From: UBA5614 sp034678545
GTDB lineage: Bacteria; Cloacimonadota; Cloacimonadia; Cloacimonadales; Cloacimonadaceae
Length of the DNA: 64,000 nt
NCBI GenBank assembly: GCA_034678545.1
Contig: JAXDBS010000024.1
Coordinates: 16,510-80,509, forward strand
Direction of reading: 5' to 3'
Below are positions 44,636-52,797 of the stretch, one piece after another. The notes under the pieces are model-generated. The model was not told the origin of the DNA and ran no database searches. It saw only the letters and a program-made list of their open reading frames with translations. A program made the position numbers and the translations under genes. How positions within the stretch are numbered: the first letter of the stretch is position 1; each line of letters starts with the position of its first letter.

Positions 44636-46003
44636 ATGGTCAGGAGAGCGGTCCTGCTGTTCATTGTTTTGCTTCCCGTCTGGCTGGCGGCCCAGGACAT
44701 GCCGTTCAGTGTCAAATCCCAGACCCGCTACAGCGCTTCAGGCCTGGTCGGGTATGAAGAGGTGGACTCAGTCAAATACTACCAGTTCCGCCTGATCCAG
44801 GAATTCAACTACAAGAAATTCCAGTTCGGGCTGGACCTTGATTTCCTGTTCGACAAGCACGCCCACCTGAAAAAAGAAGACTGGGACAACGCCCTGGACC
44901 TGCTGGGCAAGATCTACTACATGCGCTACGCCGACCAGGGGGATCCCTTTTACATCCACATCGGCGGCTTCCCGAACCGGACCATGGCCAACGGGCTGGC
45001 CATGCTCAATTATTCCAACATGCAGCTCTATCCGGACCTGCGCAACACGGGCCTGCTCATGGGCGGCAGCCCCCACTGGCCGCTCAAGCCGACGCTGGAG
45101 TTCTACACCTCCAATGTCGAGAAAAACCAGATCCTGTCCCTGGCCGCCCACATCCAGCCCCTGCCGGATTCCACGGTGAAGAACATAGACCAGACCGTGG
45201 TCGGGTTTTCACTGATCATGGACCGCAACCAGAAAGGCAACCTCAAGCATGTGATGGCAGATTCGCTGTACGATCAGTATTACGATGACTGGAACATCGG
45301 CGAGGGAAGGTCTGCCGCTGTCTTCAGCCTGGATTACACCATGCCGATGGTCAGCACGGAAAAGGTCGTTTTCGGCCACTACGCGGAGATCGCCCATATC
45401 CTGGACTACGGGACGGGATTCATCCTGCCGGGCCTGTATGCCGATTTCAAGTTTCTCAAGCTCAACCTGGAATACCGCATCTACGGCAGCCAGTTCGTTC
45501 CCGCCTTCTTCGACCACAGCTATGAGGAGGAAAGGGCCGTCCTGGTCCAGGACGACCTGGCCGCCCCCTACGATTCGTCCGATGTCGTGATCAAGGAACA
45601 GATGCTGAAAGATATCAATTCCTCCCAGGGCTGGTATGGCAAGATCCAGGGCCTGATCGGCAAAAAGATCAAGGTCATGACAGCCTGGCAGGATATGTAT
45701 GGCAAGGAACTCAAGACCGGCAAGTCGTTCTGGTTCAGGCTGGCGGTGGATACGCAATACAAGCGGCTGGAAAACTTCGCTTTCTCCTACCAGAAGACCA
45801 ACGTGGAAAAAATGGAGCTCCAAAACCTGGTCGTGCCCGGCGGCAAGATCGAGGGCAAGCTCACCTTCCGCGTCTCCAAAAAGCGCTGGTTCCTGATCGG
45901 CAAATACTCTGAAACATACAAGGACAAGGATAAAAGCGGCGCCATCCAATGGGCCAAGGAGGCCAAACGGTCGGTGTCGGTGGGCGTGAAATACCTGTTC
46001 TAG
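44636..46003 (+). CDS. Outer-membrane beta-barrel protein of unknown function
   Basis: A 455-residue exported protein with a signal peptide (about residues 1-19, ending WLAAQD) and then amphipathic strands with many Tyr/Phe girdle residues, ending in SVSVGVKYLF. A terminal aromatic strand fits outer-membrane assembly. Internal sections resemble porin-like turns (HIGGFPNRTMANGLAMLNYS). GGAGG lies 5 bases before ATG 44636, which I prefer to the TTG-initiated extension. It is alone on this strand, facing the propeller gene. I do not recognise a family. Confidence 0.72.
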   Translation: MVRRAVLLFIVLLPVWLAAQDMPFSVKSQTRYSASGLVGYEEVDSVKYYQFRLIQEFNYKKFQFGLDLDFLFDKHAHLKKEDWDNALDLLGKIYYMRYADQGDPFYIHIGGFPNRTMANGLAMLNYSNMQLYPDLRNTGLLMGGSPHWPLKPTLEFYTSNVEKNQILSLAAHIQPLPDSTVKNIDQTVVGFSLIMDRNQKGNLKHVMADSLYDQYYDDWNIGEGRSAAVFSLDYTMPMVSTEKVVFGHYAEIAHILDYGTGFILPGLYADFKFLKLNLEYRIYGSQFVPAFFDHSYEEERAVLVQDDLAAPYDSSDVVIKEQMLKDINSSQGWYGKIQGLIGKKIKVMTAWQDMYGKELKTGKSFWFRLAVDTQYKRLENFAFSYQKTNVEKMELQNLVVPGGKIEGKLTFRVSKKRWFLIGKYSETYKDKDKSGAIQWAKEAKRSVSVGVKYLF

Positions 46004-46057
46004 CCGGTTTATTCTTTCAGACGCAGTTGTATCCGCGGTGCAGGCGGGTTTATCAGT

Positions 46058-47332
46058 TCAGGGCAATAGGATAAACTTTCCGGTGGATACCGTTTTCCCG
46101 GTTTCGATTCTGTATAGATAACATCCGCCGCCGGACCCGGAAACCAGGTCCGCAGATGCGGTCTCTGCCTTGCCCTGCGCCAGCTGGAAGGTGGATACCA
46201 GTTGTCCTTTGAGATTATAGATCCCGATTATTCCTGCTTTTTCGTCCGGAGCCCGGAAAGTGATTTTACCGTTCAGCCGGGCGGGATTGGGATACACGGT
46301 CACTCCGGATCGCTGGCTTTGGACTTCATCATGTAATGCTGTTCCATCAAAGTAAAGCTTGAGGTCGGTGGGGGCGAGGCCGACAGTGTACTCTTTCCAG
46401 AAACTCAGGTCCGGATGCAGGAGGCGCACCATGCCGCTGCCGCCCCAGTTGGGATCGAGGACCGCCACGAGGGCGTCCGTGCCTTGCACAACCAGCCCCC
46501 CGTGGGGCAGGGGATTACTCACGCCGTTCAGGATGGAGAAGTCAGAGGCGTCATACCTGTAGAGATTTGTCCCTGCCGCATCGCCCGCCAAGGCGATACC
46601 GTCCCCGCCGATCCAGATTCCGCCAAGGCTGCCGCCCAGGGCCACAGTATGGATGACTTCATCGTTTTCCGGATCGATTACGCAGACCGCGCCCACGACA
46701 CTGGTCCAGTTGCCCGTGCAGGAAACATGCAGCAGGCCGGCGTGTTCCACAATGTACTGCGGATTGGCAGAAACCGGTATGGTGGCGCTGACGGAAAAAG
46801 TGTCCAGATCGATCACGGAGACGGAGCTGTTGGCATAGTTATTCTGCCAGCCGCCCGTGTTGGTCACATAGAGCTTGCCGCCCCAGGCGCAGAGCGCTTC
46901 GGGAGCGGTGCCTACCTGAACGGAACCGGCCACGGAATTTTGGGCGGGATCGATCTTGTAAACTTTATTCGTAAAGAGACCGGTCACATAGAGAAAGCCG
47001 TCAGCCAGACAGGCGTCCCAGGGATTGCAGCCGCTTTCGATCAGGATGTTGGCCAGGCTGGCGCCGCTCTGGCGGCTGATCTTCTGGATTGCATTGTCAC
47101 CCGAATTCACGCTCCAGAGCCAGTCCCCGTCCACGATCATCTTGTTGGGGGTGAGGCCCAACTGGCAAAAGCTGTTCTGCACCTGGTCCGTGCCGGTGTC
47201 GATCCGGCTCAGGGTGCGGGATTCGGAATTCACCACATAGATAAGCTCCGCCTGCAAAGGCGGAAACACAGCAAGACAAAACAACAGCAAAAGCATTTGT
47301 TTGTAACAGCGGAAACCAGCGCTGGGGGCCAT
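46058..47332 (-). CDS. Secreted YncE-like beta-propeller with T9SS sorting domain, cobalamin-riboswitch controlled (BtuG-like)
   Basis: A 424-residue protein. A signal peptide (about 1-28) precedes a seven-bladed YncE/SMP-30-like propeller (about 30-335) with blade motifs such as IYVVNSESRTLSRIDTGTD, LYVTNTGG and VSVIDLDTFSVSATIPVSANP. A type A sorting domain follows (about 345-424: VYPNPARLNGKITF, IYNLKGQLV, CYLYRIETG). ATG 47332 follows GAGGTG; a GTG two codons earlier is possible. A cobalamin riboswitch lies 86 bases upstream. Propellers of this type in Bacteroides (BtuG) bind vitamin B12 at the surface as lipoproteins; this one would use T9SS. The B12 role is inferred from the riboswitch and fold, and no BtuB is adjacent. 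Confidence 0.8.
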   Translation of the reverse strand: MAPSAGFRCYKQMLLLLFCLAVFPPLQAELIYVVNSESRTLSRIDTGTDQVQNSFCQLGLTPNKMIVDGDWLWSVNSGDNAIQKISRQSGASLANILIESGCNPWDACLADGFLYVTGLFTNKVYKIDPAQNSVAGSVQVGTAPEALCAWGGKLYVTNTGGWQNNYANSSVSVIDLDTFSVSATIPVSANPQYIVEHAGLLHVSCTGNWTSVVGAVCVIDPENDEVIHTVALGGSLGGIWIGGDGIALAGDAAGTNLYRYDASDFSILNGVSNPLPHGGLVVQGTDALVAVLDPNWGGSGMVRLLHPDLSFWKEYTVGLAPTDLKLYFDGTALHDEVQSQRSGVTVYPNPARLNGKITFRAPDEKAGIIGIYNLKGQLVSTFQLAQGKAETASADLVSGSGGGCYLYRIETGKTVSTGKFILLP

Positions 47333-47381
47333 CTTCACCTCTTACTTAAATCAGTGTGCGTGACCCGGGGTGAATGCACCA

Positions 47382-47414
47382 GGACCGGTTGTCATCGCTC
47401 CGTAAACCCGGTCC
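47382..47414 (-). promoter_or_regulatory. Hairpin in the riboswitch expression platform
   Basis: Seven-base-pair stem GGACCGG / CCGGTCC with a 19-base loop, between the B12 aptamer and the propeller start. It may be part of the switch; no T run follows, which favours control of translation over termination. Confidence 0.45.
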
Positions 47415-47417
47415 GAC

Positions 47418-47590
47418 CCGGTGGCAGGTTTCCTGGCTCACAGCGGTTTGCCCCTCAGGGCGCTGAACTGCCTTCCCATCCCGCACCCGGGACAGTGGCG
47501 ATCCAAACCTAATCATGCTGCTTACAGTGGCGGAGACCGCTTCCGATTTGCACGGAATTCCCTTTTACCTTTGGCAAAGCACCAACAGGT
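47418..47590 (-). promoter_or_regulatory. Cobalamin (AdoCbl) riboswitch
   Basis: On the minus strand the aptamer reads 5' GGGAATTCCGTGCAAATCGG, then GCGGTCTCCGCCACTGTAA, GGATCGCCACTG, GATGGGAAGGC, and the B12 box AGCCAGGAAACCTGCC (47423-47438). These are the conserved blocks of the cobalamin class (Rfam RF00174). Outer pairing of GGTG near 47587 with CACC near 47420 closes it. It stands just upstream of the propeller gene and lies between it and the fba-gap terminator, so it can only serve the propeller gene. Confidence 0.93.
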
Positions 47591-47631
47591 CACAGGATGA
47601 TAAATTCCGTAATCAACGCTGCGGTCAAGCG

Positions 47632-47662
47632 AAAAAAACCGGAGCCGCCAGGCAGCTCCGGT
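47632..47662 (-). terminator. Intrinsic terminator after gap
   Basis: Eight-base stem ACCGGAGC / GCTCCGGT (minus strand) with an 8-base loop and seven T. It separates the fba-gap unit from the riboswitch. Confidence 0.9.
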
Positions 47663-47686
47663 CATAATCAGAGATTTATCTTTGGT

Positions 47687-48685
47687 TTACAGCTTCAGCA
47701 TGTAATCAGCCAGATCGGCCACACGCACGGAGTAGCCCCACTCGTTGTCATACCAGCTGAAGACCTTGGCCATGTTGCCTTTGACATAGGTGGCCAGGGA
47801 ATCGAAAATGGAGGAATGGGAATTGCCGACGATGTCGATGGACACGATCGGCTCGTCCGAGTATTGCAGGTATCCTTTCAGATAGGTCTCGGAGGCTTCT
47901 TTCATGGCGGCGTTGATCTCTTCCTTGGCGGCTTCGCGCTCCAGGTTCACGGTCAGGTCGACCAAAGAGCCGTCCGGAGTGGGCACCCGGACCGCCACAC
48001 CGTCAAATTTGCCGTTCAGTTCTGGAATGACCAGACCGATCGCCTTGGCGGCGCCGGTCGTGGTGGGGATCATGCTCATGGAGGCAGCCCTGGCGCGCCT
48101 CAGGTCGCTATGCGGAAGGTCAAGGATGCGCTGGTCGTTGGTGAAGGAATGGATGGTTGTCATGATGCCGTTGATGATCCCGAACTTATCCTGCAGGACC
48201 TTGGCGACTGGGGCCAGGCAGTTGGTGGTGCAGGAGGCGTTGGAGACGATGCTGTGCTCCGGCAGCAGGCTCAGGTGGTTCACGCCCATCACGATGGTGG
48301 CGTCCACCGCGTCCTTGGCGGGAGCGGTGATGATCACCTTGCGGGCGCCCGCCTTCTGGTGCTTGGAAGCTTTTTCCCGGGTGGTGAAAATGCCGGTGGA
48401 CTCCACCACGACGTCCACGCCCAGGTCCTTCCAGGGCAGGGCTTCCGGATCTTTCTCGGCGTAGATCCTGATCTCCTTGCCATTCACGATGATGCTGTTT
48501 TCCGTGTGTTTGACTTCGCCCTGAAACATCTTGTGGACGCTGTCATACTTGAGCAGATAGGCCAGGGTCTTGGCATCGGTGATGTCGTTGATGGCTGCGA
48601 CGTTGAGGTCGGGATACTTCTTCAGCAGCGCCCGCAGGACCAGCCTGCCGATGCGCCCGAATCCGTTGATCGCGATATTTGGCAT
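47687..48685 (-). CDS. gap: Glyceraldehyde-3-phosphate dehydrogenase, type I
   Basis: A 332-residue tetrameric glycolytic enzyme (GAPDH). N-terminal NAD motif INGFGRIGRL (residues 6-15); catalytic Cys in SNASCTTNCLAP near residues 148-159; SMIPTTTGAAKAI near 206; FDGVAVRVPTP near 227; WYDNEWGYSVRVADL near 309. Length is exactly typical. It is 21 bases downstream of fba, same strand, with a terminator behind. Interconverts GAP and 1,3-bisphosphoglycerate with NAD. Confidence 0.98.
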   Translation of the reverse strand: MPNIAINGFGRIGRLVLRALLKKYPDLNVAAINDITDAKTLAYLLKYDSVHKMFQGEVKHTENSIIVNGKEIRIYAEKDPEALPWKDLGVDVVVESTGIFTTREKASKHQKAGARKVIITAPAKDAVDATIVMGVNHLSLLPEHSIVSNASCTTNCLAPVAKVLQDKFGIINGIMTTIHSFTNDQRILDLPHSDLRRARAASMSMIPTTTGAAKAIGLVIPELNGKFDGVAVRVPTPDGSLVDLTVNLEREAAKEEINAAMKEASETYLKGYLQYSDEPIVSIDIVGNSHSSIFDSLATYVKGNMAKVFSWYDNEWGYSVRVADLADYMLKL

Positions 48686-48706
48686 GATAGCTTGTCTCCT
48701 TTATCC

Positions 48707-49681
48707 TTATAATAATATGCTGTTGTTGGCGCTGCCGCTCATCTCGCAGAAACCTTTCACGGTCGCCTGCATGGCTTCCTCGCCCTTGACGAGCCACTTG
48801 CGCGGGTCGAACTTGCTTTTGTTGGGGACGTAATCGTCCTGCTTCACGTCCGGAGGGCAGACGATGGCGTATTTTTCCTTTTCCCAAAAGGCCTGCACCG
48901 CCGCCGCCATATCCATCTGGTAATGCGTGTCCTTGTTTATCTTGACCACACCGTTCCGGATGGCAGTCTGCTGCTGCCAGTCGGTGAGACCGCTGGCGCC
49001 GTGCAGGACGAGGCCGCGCTCACGCTTATGCTTGATCAGCAGGTCGTCGATTTCCTTGATCAGGTCCAGGTGCAGCTGCAGCTTGGCGCCTTTGGAGACG
49101 CCGTGGTTGGTTCCCACAGAAGCGGCAAACAGGTCCACGTCCGTCTTGAGCACGAATTCCAGAGCCTCTTCCGGTTTGGTGTAAAGCTCGGTGTCGGAGA
49201 CGATCTCGTCCTCCGTGCCCTTGATGTGGCCGATCTCGCCTTCCACTATGATGTTATGCCTGTGCGCGACCGCCACCACTTCCTTGGTGACACGGATGTT
49301 TTCCTCCATCGGTTCGGCCGAGGCGTCGATCATCACGGACGTCACCAGCCCGTTCTCTATGCAGTAGACCAGGAAATCGAAGTAGTTGGGTGTGGCGTGA
49401 TCCACGTGCAGGCCGACGCCGGCATGGTCGAACTGCTTGGCGAAGGTCTTCACCATGGTAGAGATTAACTCCGCCCCCAGCTTTATGTCCTGCGAAGCTC
49501 CGGCCGCGTATTTGACCGCTCCGCTGCTCATCTGCATCAGCCCGTCCGAATTGGCCGCGGCGTAGCCCTGGATGATGGCCCGGATCTGGGTGTCGAACAC
49601 CACGTTGGATGCGATGATGCCAAAGCGCTGCTTTTTCGCCTTGAGAAACACCTCTTTCATTTTGTCGCCTGTGAGAAACAT
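48707..49681 (-). CDS. fba: Class II fructose-bisphosphate aldolase
   Basis: A 324-residue zinc-dependent aldolase. Metal and substrate motifs are visible: VGLHVDHATP near residue 88 (zinc ligand His), MIDASAEPMEENIRVT near 117, VEGEIGHIKGTED near 147 (Glu ligands), ASVGTNHGV near 187 (His), LVLHGASGLTD near 225 (His ligand) and VVKINKDTH near 246. GGGGAGG lies about 6 bases before the ATG. Catalyses cleavage or formation of fructose 1,6-bisphosphate. With gap it forms a two-gene glycolysis/gluconeogenesis unit. Confidence 0.96.
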   Translation of the reverse strand: MFLTGDKMKEVFLKAKKQRFGIIASNVVFDTQIRAIIQGYAAANSDGLMQMSSGAVKYAAGASQDIKLGAELISTMVKTFAKQFDHAGVGLHVDHATPNYFDFLVYCIENGLVTSVMIDASAEPMEENIRVTKEVVAVAHRHNIIVEGEIGHIKGTEDEIVSDTELYTKPEEALEFVLKTDVDLFAASVGTNHGVSKGAKLQLHLDLIKEIDDLLIKHKRERGLVLHGASGLTDWQQQTAIRNGVVKINKDTHYQMDMAAAVQAFWEKEKYAIVCPPDVKQDDYVPNKSKFDPRKWLVKGEEAMQATVKGFCEMSGSANNSILL

Positions 49682-49713
49682 CTTTTTCCTCCCCTGATAT
49701 TTTCATTTTAATC

Positions 49714-49742
49714 TTTATGTTGCCCGTTTCCTTTTCCGTCAA
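49714..49742 (-). promoter_or_regulatory. Candidate promoter of fba-gap
   Basis: On the minus strand TTGACG (49737-49742), a 17-base spacer and CATAAA (49714-49719), about 33 bases before the fba start. Confidence 0.5.
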
Positions 49743-49993
49743 GGAAAATATCAGACGAGCTTACTGAATGTCCGTAAAAAGCATTTGCAGGAAAGCTGGC
49801 TGTTCATGGTATTAAATTCAGGACACTGCCCGGTTGCCTGTGTGGCGGGACATCCCTGCCAGAGTCCTGACCGGCCCGAGCGGCTTTCTGTGAGGTCATA
49901 TATGTGGGTGCTTAATCAGTGTGAGAGGAGAAAATCCTTGACTGATTAAACGAAGGAAACAAATTAACACTAATTAAAAGAACAGGAGGATTC
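49743..49993 (+). promoter_or_regulatory. Intergenic region with inverted repeat before the SUMF1-like gene
   Basis: About 250 bases with no gene. AATCAGT at 49914-49920 and ACTGATT at 49941-49947 form an inverted repeat that overlaps a possible -35 (TTGACT at 49938). The following -10 region is AT-rich but not a clean match. The repeat could be an operator or a hairpin. Confidence 0.35.
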
Positions 49994-51130
49994 ATGAAAT
50001 CACTGAAGTATTTGGCGCTATTACTGATAGTACTTCCGCTATTGTTTGCCTGTGAGGAGACTACCTCAGTGGAACAGGTCGAGGCTCCGGTCATCAATCC
50101 TGATGGCGGATCTTATACCACTGCCCAGGTTGTAACCGTTACAATCACCTGCCCGACCGCGGGTGCCACCATCAAGTACACGACCAACCCGGCCCTGGCC
50201 GATTCACTTTGGCCCACCTATGCCGGCGCTTTCACCGTCGCCACCACCCAAACCGTCAAGGCTAAAGCCGTCCTGACCGGCTGGGATGACAGCGTGATCG
50301 TCACCAAGAACTTTACCTTCAACTACATGGTCGATGTCGCTGCCGGCACATTCAACATGGGCCGGACAGTCGGCACCTCCAGTTTCGCCGACGAGCTGCC
50401 GGTCCATCCCGTTTCCGTTTCCGCCTTTGCCATCAGCAAGTATGAGGTAACCCAGGCTGAATTCGAAGATGTGATGGGTTACGTCGACGCCACCTTTGAC
50501 GGCGACCTTAAACCTGTTGAAACTGTCCGCTGGTATGAGGCCCTGATCTATTGCAACAAGAAGAGCATGAACGAAGGCCTGATCCCGGCTTACACGATCA
50601 ACGGCTCTACCGACCCGGCTGTCTGGGGAGCTTTGCCTGCCGACAATTCCGCCACCTGGAACGCCGTTACCTGCAACTGGAACGGCACCGGCTACCGCCT
50701 CCCGACCGAGGCCGAATGGGAATTTGCCGCCCGCGCCGGTGTCACTTCCCCCGATTATGTTTATTCCGGCGGCAACGAGCCCATGCCTTTCGTCTGGTAT
50801 GAAGACAACGCCAGCGAGGCTAAAACTGTGGGAACCAAGCAGCCTAACGCCCTGGGCCTGTATGACATGAGCGGCAACGTTCAGGAATGGGTCTGGGATT
50901 GGTACGGTGCTGATTACTACAGTACCCTGTCCGAAGTCAATCCGACCTTAAACCCCACCGGACCCGCCTCCAATGCTGATGACATACGCGTGATCAGGGG
51001 CGGCTCCTGGAAGATGCCGGCCAGCTATTGCCGGATCGCCTTCCGTAACTGGGGCAACATGGACAATACCGAAACCCCTGTCAAGGTCAAGAACGCCTGG
51101 CTGGGATTCCGGGTCGTCCGTTCCCTGTAA
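49994..51130 (+). CDS. Lipoprotein with chitobiase-C-like and formylglycine-generating-enzyme (SUMF1) domains
   Basis: A 378-residue lipoprotein: signal peptide with lipobox LLFAC (Cys near residue 20), a CHB_HEX_C_1-type sandwich (about 32-105, APVINPDGGSYTTAQVVTVT and IKYTTNP), and an FGE-sulfatase/SUMF1 domain (about 115-378). The last has NMGRTVG, ISKYEVTQAEFEDVMG, VRWYEALIYCNKKS, YRLPTEAEWEFAARAG, GLYDMSGNVQEWVWDWY and RGGSWKMPASYCRIAFR. The catalytic Cys pair of true formylglycine-generating enzymes is not evident, so a structural or binding role is more likely. AGGAGG precedes the ATG by 4 bases. No sulfatase is nearby. Confidence 0.85.
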   Translation: MKSLKYLALLLIVLPLLFACEETTSVEQVEAPVINPDGGSYTTAQVVTVTITCPTAGATIKYTTNPALADSLWPTYAGAFTVATTQTVKAKAVLTGWDDSVIVTKNFTFNYMVDVAAGTFNMGRTVGTSSFADELPVHPVSVSAFAISKYEVTQAEFEDVMGYVDATFDGDLKPVETVRWYEALIYCNKKSMNEGLIPAYTINGSTDPAVWGALPADNSATWNAVTCNWNGTGYRLPTEAEWEFAARAGVTSPDYVYSGGNEPMPFVWYEDNASEAKTVGTKQPNALGLYDMSGNVQEWVWDWYGADYYSTLSEVNPTLNPTGPASNADDIRVIRGGSWKMPASYCRIAFRNWGNMDNTETPVKVKNAWLGFRVVRSL

Positions 51131-51160
51131 GATCAGTCAGACTGAATAGAATTGGAAACA

Positions 51161-51188
51161 GTGCCATCCAAGCGGATGGCACTTTTTT
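51161..51188 (+). terminator. Intrinsic terminator between convergent genes
   Basis: Nine-base-pair stem GTGCCATCC / GGATGGCAC, 4-base loop, six T on the plus side. It serves the lipoprotein gene and may also stop the repressor transcript; the repressor stop codon touches the T run. Confidence 0.9.
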
Positions 51189-51912
51189 ATATCTTGCGGA
51201 AAAGAAAAAACAGGTAACCGATCAGGATGATGTCCTGATGTTCCTCGGGCCGGATGATGAGCGGCTGGTATTCATTGTTCAGCGCGACCAGCACGATCAC
51301 CTGGTTGGCGGGGTCCAGCATCAGCTTCTTCAGGGTGATGGATCCGTCCAGGCGCACGGCGCAGATCTTGCCGGCCGCCTTGTCCCATTCCGTGCTCTGC
51401 TTGATCAGGATGAGGTCGTTGTGCTTGATCTCCGGTTCCATGCTGCGCCCGTTGACCCGCAGGCAGATAAACTCGTCCTGCTGGCCTTTGAGGACGGATT
51501 TGCGCACCGTCATCAGATCGATCTCGTTGTTAAAGCTTTCCACCGGCTGGCCGGCGGCGATCTCGCCCTTCACGGGGATGTCGATGAAATCCGCCTGGCT
51601 GAATTCCCTTTTAGCCTTGGTGATAATCTCGATCTCTTCCGTCAGGATCTTCTTGATCTGCTCCAGCCTGTTGTTGGCCTTGTGCTTGGTGGCGGAGACG
51701 GTATCCTCGAACATCTGGCCCCTGCCTGTGATCAGCCAGTGCAGGTTGATCTTGTAGAGGTTGGACATCAGCAGCATCGTATCCAGCGAGGGGCGGATGC
51801 GGTTCGTTTCCATCTGTGAGATCGCCGAGGCGTTCACGTGCAGGTCGGCCCCCATTTCCACCTGGGAAAGGCCCAGCGACTTGCGGGCGGAACGTAGTCT
51901 TTGACCGTTCAT
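51187..51912 (-). CDS. XRE-family transcriptional repressor with S24 (LexA/CI-like) peptidase domain
   Basis: A 241-residue DNA-binding repressor. An XRE helix-turn-helix lies at residues 3-60 (LRSARKSLGLSQVEMGADLHVNASAISQMETN region). A linker follows, then an S24 peptidase domain (about 112-235). Ala120-Gly121 in GEIAAGQP matches the LexA-type self-cleavage site; Ser157 (GRSMEPE) and a Lys at 195 or 196 (ITLKKL) match the catalytic dyad. It should cleave itself when bound to activated RecA, de-repressing target genes (family knowledge). Targets are not known. It could be a host SOS-type regulator or a phage-derived repressor; no phage genes are near. Confidence 0.85.
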   Translation of the reverse strand: MNGQRLRSARKSLGLSQVEMGADLHVNASAISQMETNRIRPSLDTMLLMSNLYKINLHWLITGRGQMFEDTVSATKHKANNRLEQIKKILTEEIEIITKAKREFSQADFIDIPVKGEIAAGQPVESFNNEIDLMTVRKSVLKGQQDEFICLRVNGRSMEPEIKHNDLILIKQSTEWDKAAGKICAVRLDGSITLKKLMLDPANQVIVLVALNNEYQPLIIRPEEHQDIILIGYLFFLFRKI

Positions 51913-51938
51913 ATTTGTCCTCCTTGTTTATATTTGTC
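51911..51938 (-). promoter_or_regulatory. Tandem repeat at the repressor start, possible operator
   Basis: The nonamer GACAAATAT (minus strand) occurs at 51930-51938 and again at 51911-51919, 19 bases apart. The second overlaps the start codon and Shine-Dalgarno region. Autoregulation is a guess. Confidence 0.3.
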
Positions 51939-51969
51939 AGAGCTGCGAAAATATCTTATAAACGATGCC

Positions 51970-51998
51970 ATTCTATTAGTAAGGCTTATTCTTGTCAA
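51970..51998 (-). promoter_or_regulatory. Sigma70-type promoter of the XRE/S24 repressor
   Basis: On the minus strand a perfect TTGACA (51993-51998), a 17-base spacer, and TAGAAT (51970-51975). The leader is about 50 bases. The tandem nonamers lie between it and the start codon. Confidence 0.75.
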
Positions 51999-52109
51999 GC
52001 TTTATTTTCAAGCTGCTTATCCCGGAATCCAGATCTTGCACGGTTTGGCTTGACATTTTAAGGGATTGGATCTTTCTATGTTAAACTGATAGGGAGACTG
52101 CAGTAAGAT

Positions 52110-52793
52110 ATGCAAGCCAAGCCTGAACCTGCGCGTCCGCGCAAGTCCTCTCCGGCTTTTCGGATCGGGGCGGTGATGCCCAAGCTGGAAGAACATTTTC
52201 ATTCTGTTAAAACCCCCGTGGTGGATTTTATCCAAGCCAAGACCAGGGATCCTTTCAAGGTGCTGGTCGCCACTATCTTGAGCGCTCGCACCAAGGACGA
52301 GACAACCACCCGGGTAGTCACCCGGTTGTTTGAAAAGGTGAGTAATTACAAAGACATTGATAAATTTAGTGAAGCTGAAATTGACGCCCTGATCTATCCC
52401 GTTGGTTTTCACCGTGAAAAGGCAAAACACCTGAAGCAGTTACCTGCGATCCTGGAAACCAAATTCAAGGGCAGGGTGCCTCCAGATATCGATGACCTGC
52501 TGCTCCTGCCAGGAGTGGGGCGCAAGACAGCCAACCTCGTCCGCGCCATCGCCTTCGGCCTGCCCGCCATCTGCGTGGATGTCCACGTGCACCGCATTTC
52601 CAACCGCTGGGGCTATGTGCAAACGAAAACCCCCTTCGACACGGAAATGGCCCTGCGCGCCAAGCTGCCCAAGCAGTACTGGATGGTCTTCAATTCCTAC
52701 GTGGTGGCCTTTGGCCAGAATCTGTGCTACCCGCGCAAGCCCCGCTGCCAGGAATGCCCCATTTACCAGTACTGCGCCCGCATCGGAGTGTAA
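52110..52793 (+). CDS. nth: Endonuclease III
   Basis: A 227-residue DNA glycosylase/AP lyase for oxidised pyrimidines. The helix-hairpin-helix LLPGVGRKTANLV holds catalytic Lys139, and Asp157 follows in CVDVHVHR. A [4Fe-4S] cluster motif is Cys206, Cys213, Cys216 and Cys222 (spacing 6-2-5), exactly canonical. The N-terminus is about 20 residues longer than E. coli Nth and rich in Pro/Arg/Lys; a start at the later ATG (residue 23) is possible. A terminal GGAG supports coupling to the next gene 4 bases after the stop. Confidence 0.95.
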   Translation: MQAKPEPARPRKSSPAFRIGAVMPKLEEHFHSVKTPVVDFIQAKTRDPFKVLVATILSARTKDETTTRVVTRLFEKVSNYKDIDKFSEAEIDALIYPVGFHREKAKHLKQLPAILETKFKGRVPPDIDDLLLLPGVGRKTANLVRAIAFGLPAICVDVHVHRISNRWGYVQTKTPFDTEMALRAKLPKQYWMVFNSYVVAFGQNLCYPRKPRCQECPIYQYCARIGV

Positions 52794-52797
52794 GATC

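Noticed and set aside
44636..46003. Barrel gene as the BtuB partner of the riboswitch-controlled propeller
   Set aside because: It is on the opposite strand, has no plug domain or TonB box, and is not behind the riboswitch.
46415..47512. 365-codon plus-strand frame over the propeller gene and riboswitch
   Set aside because: It is antisense to a gene with signal peptide, propeller blades and sorting tag, and runs through the aptamer.
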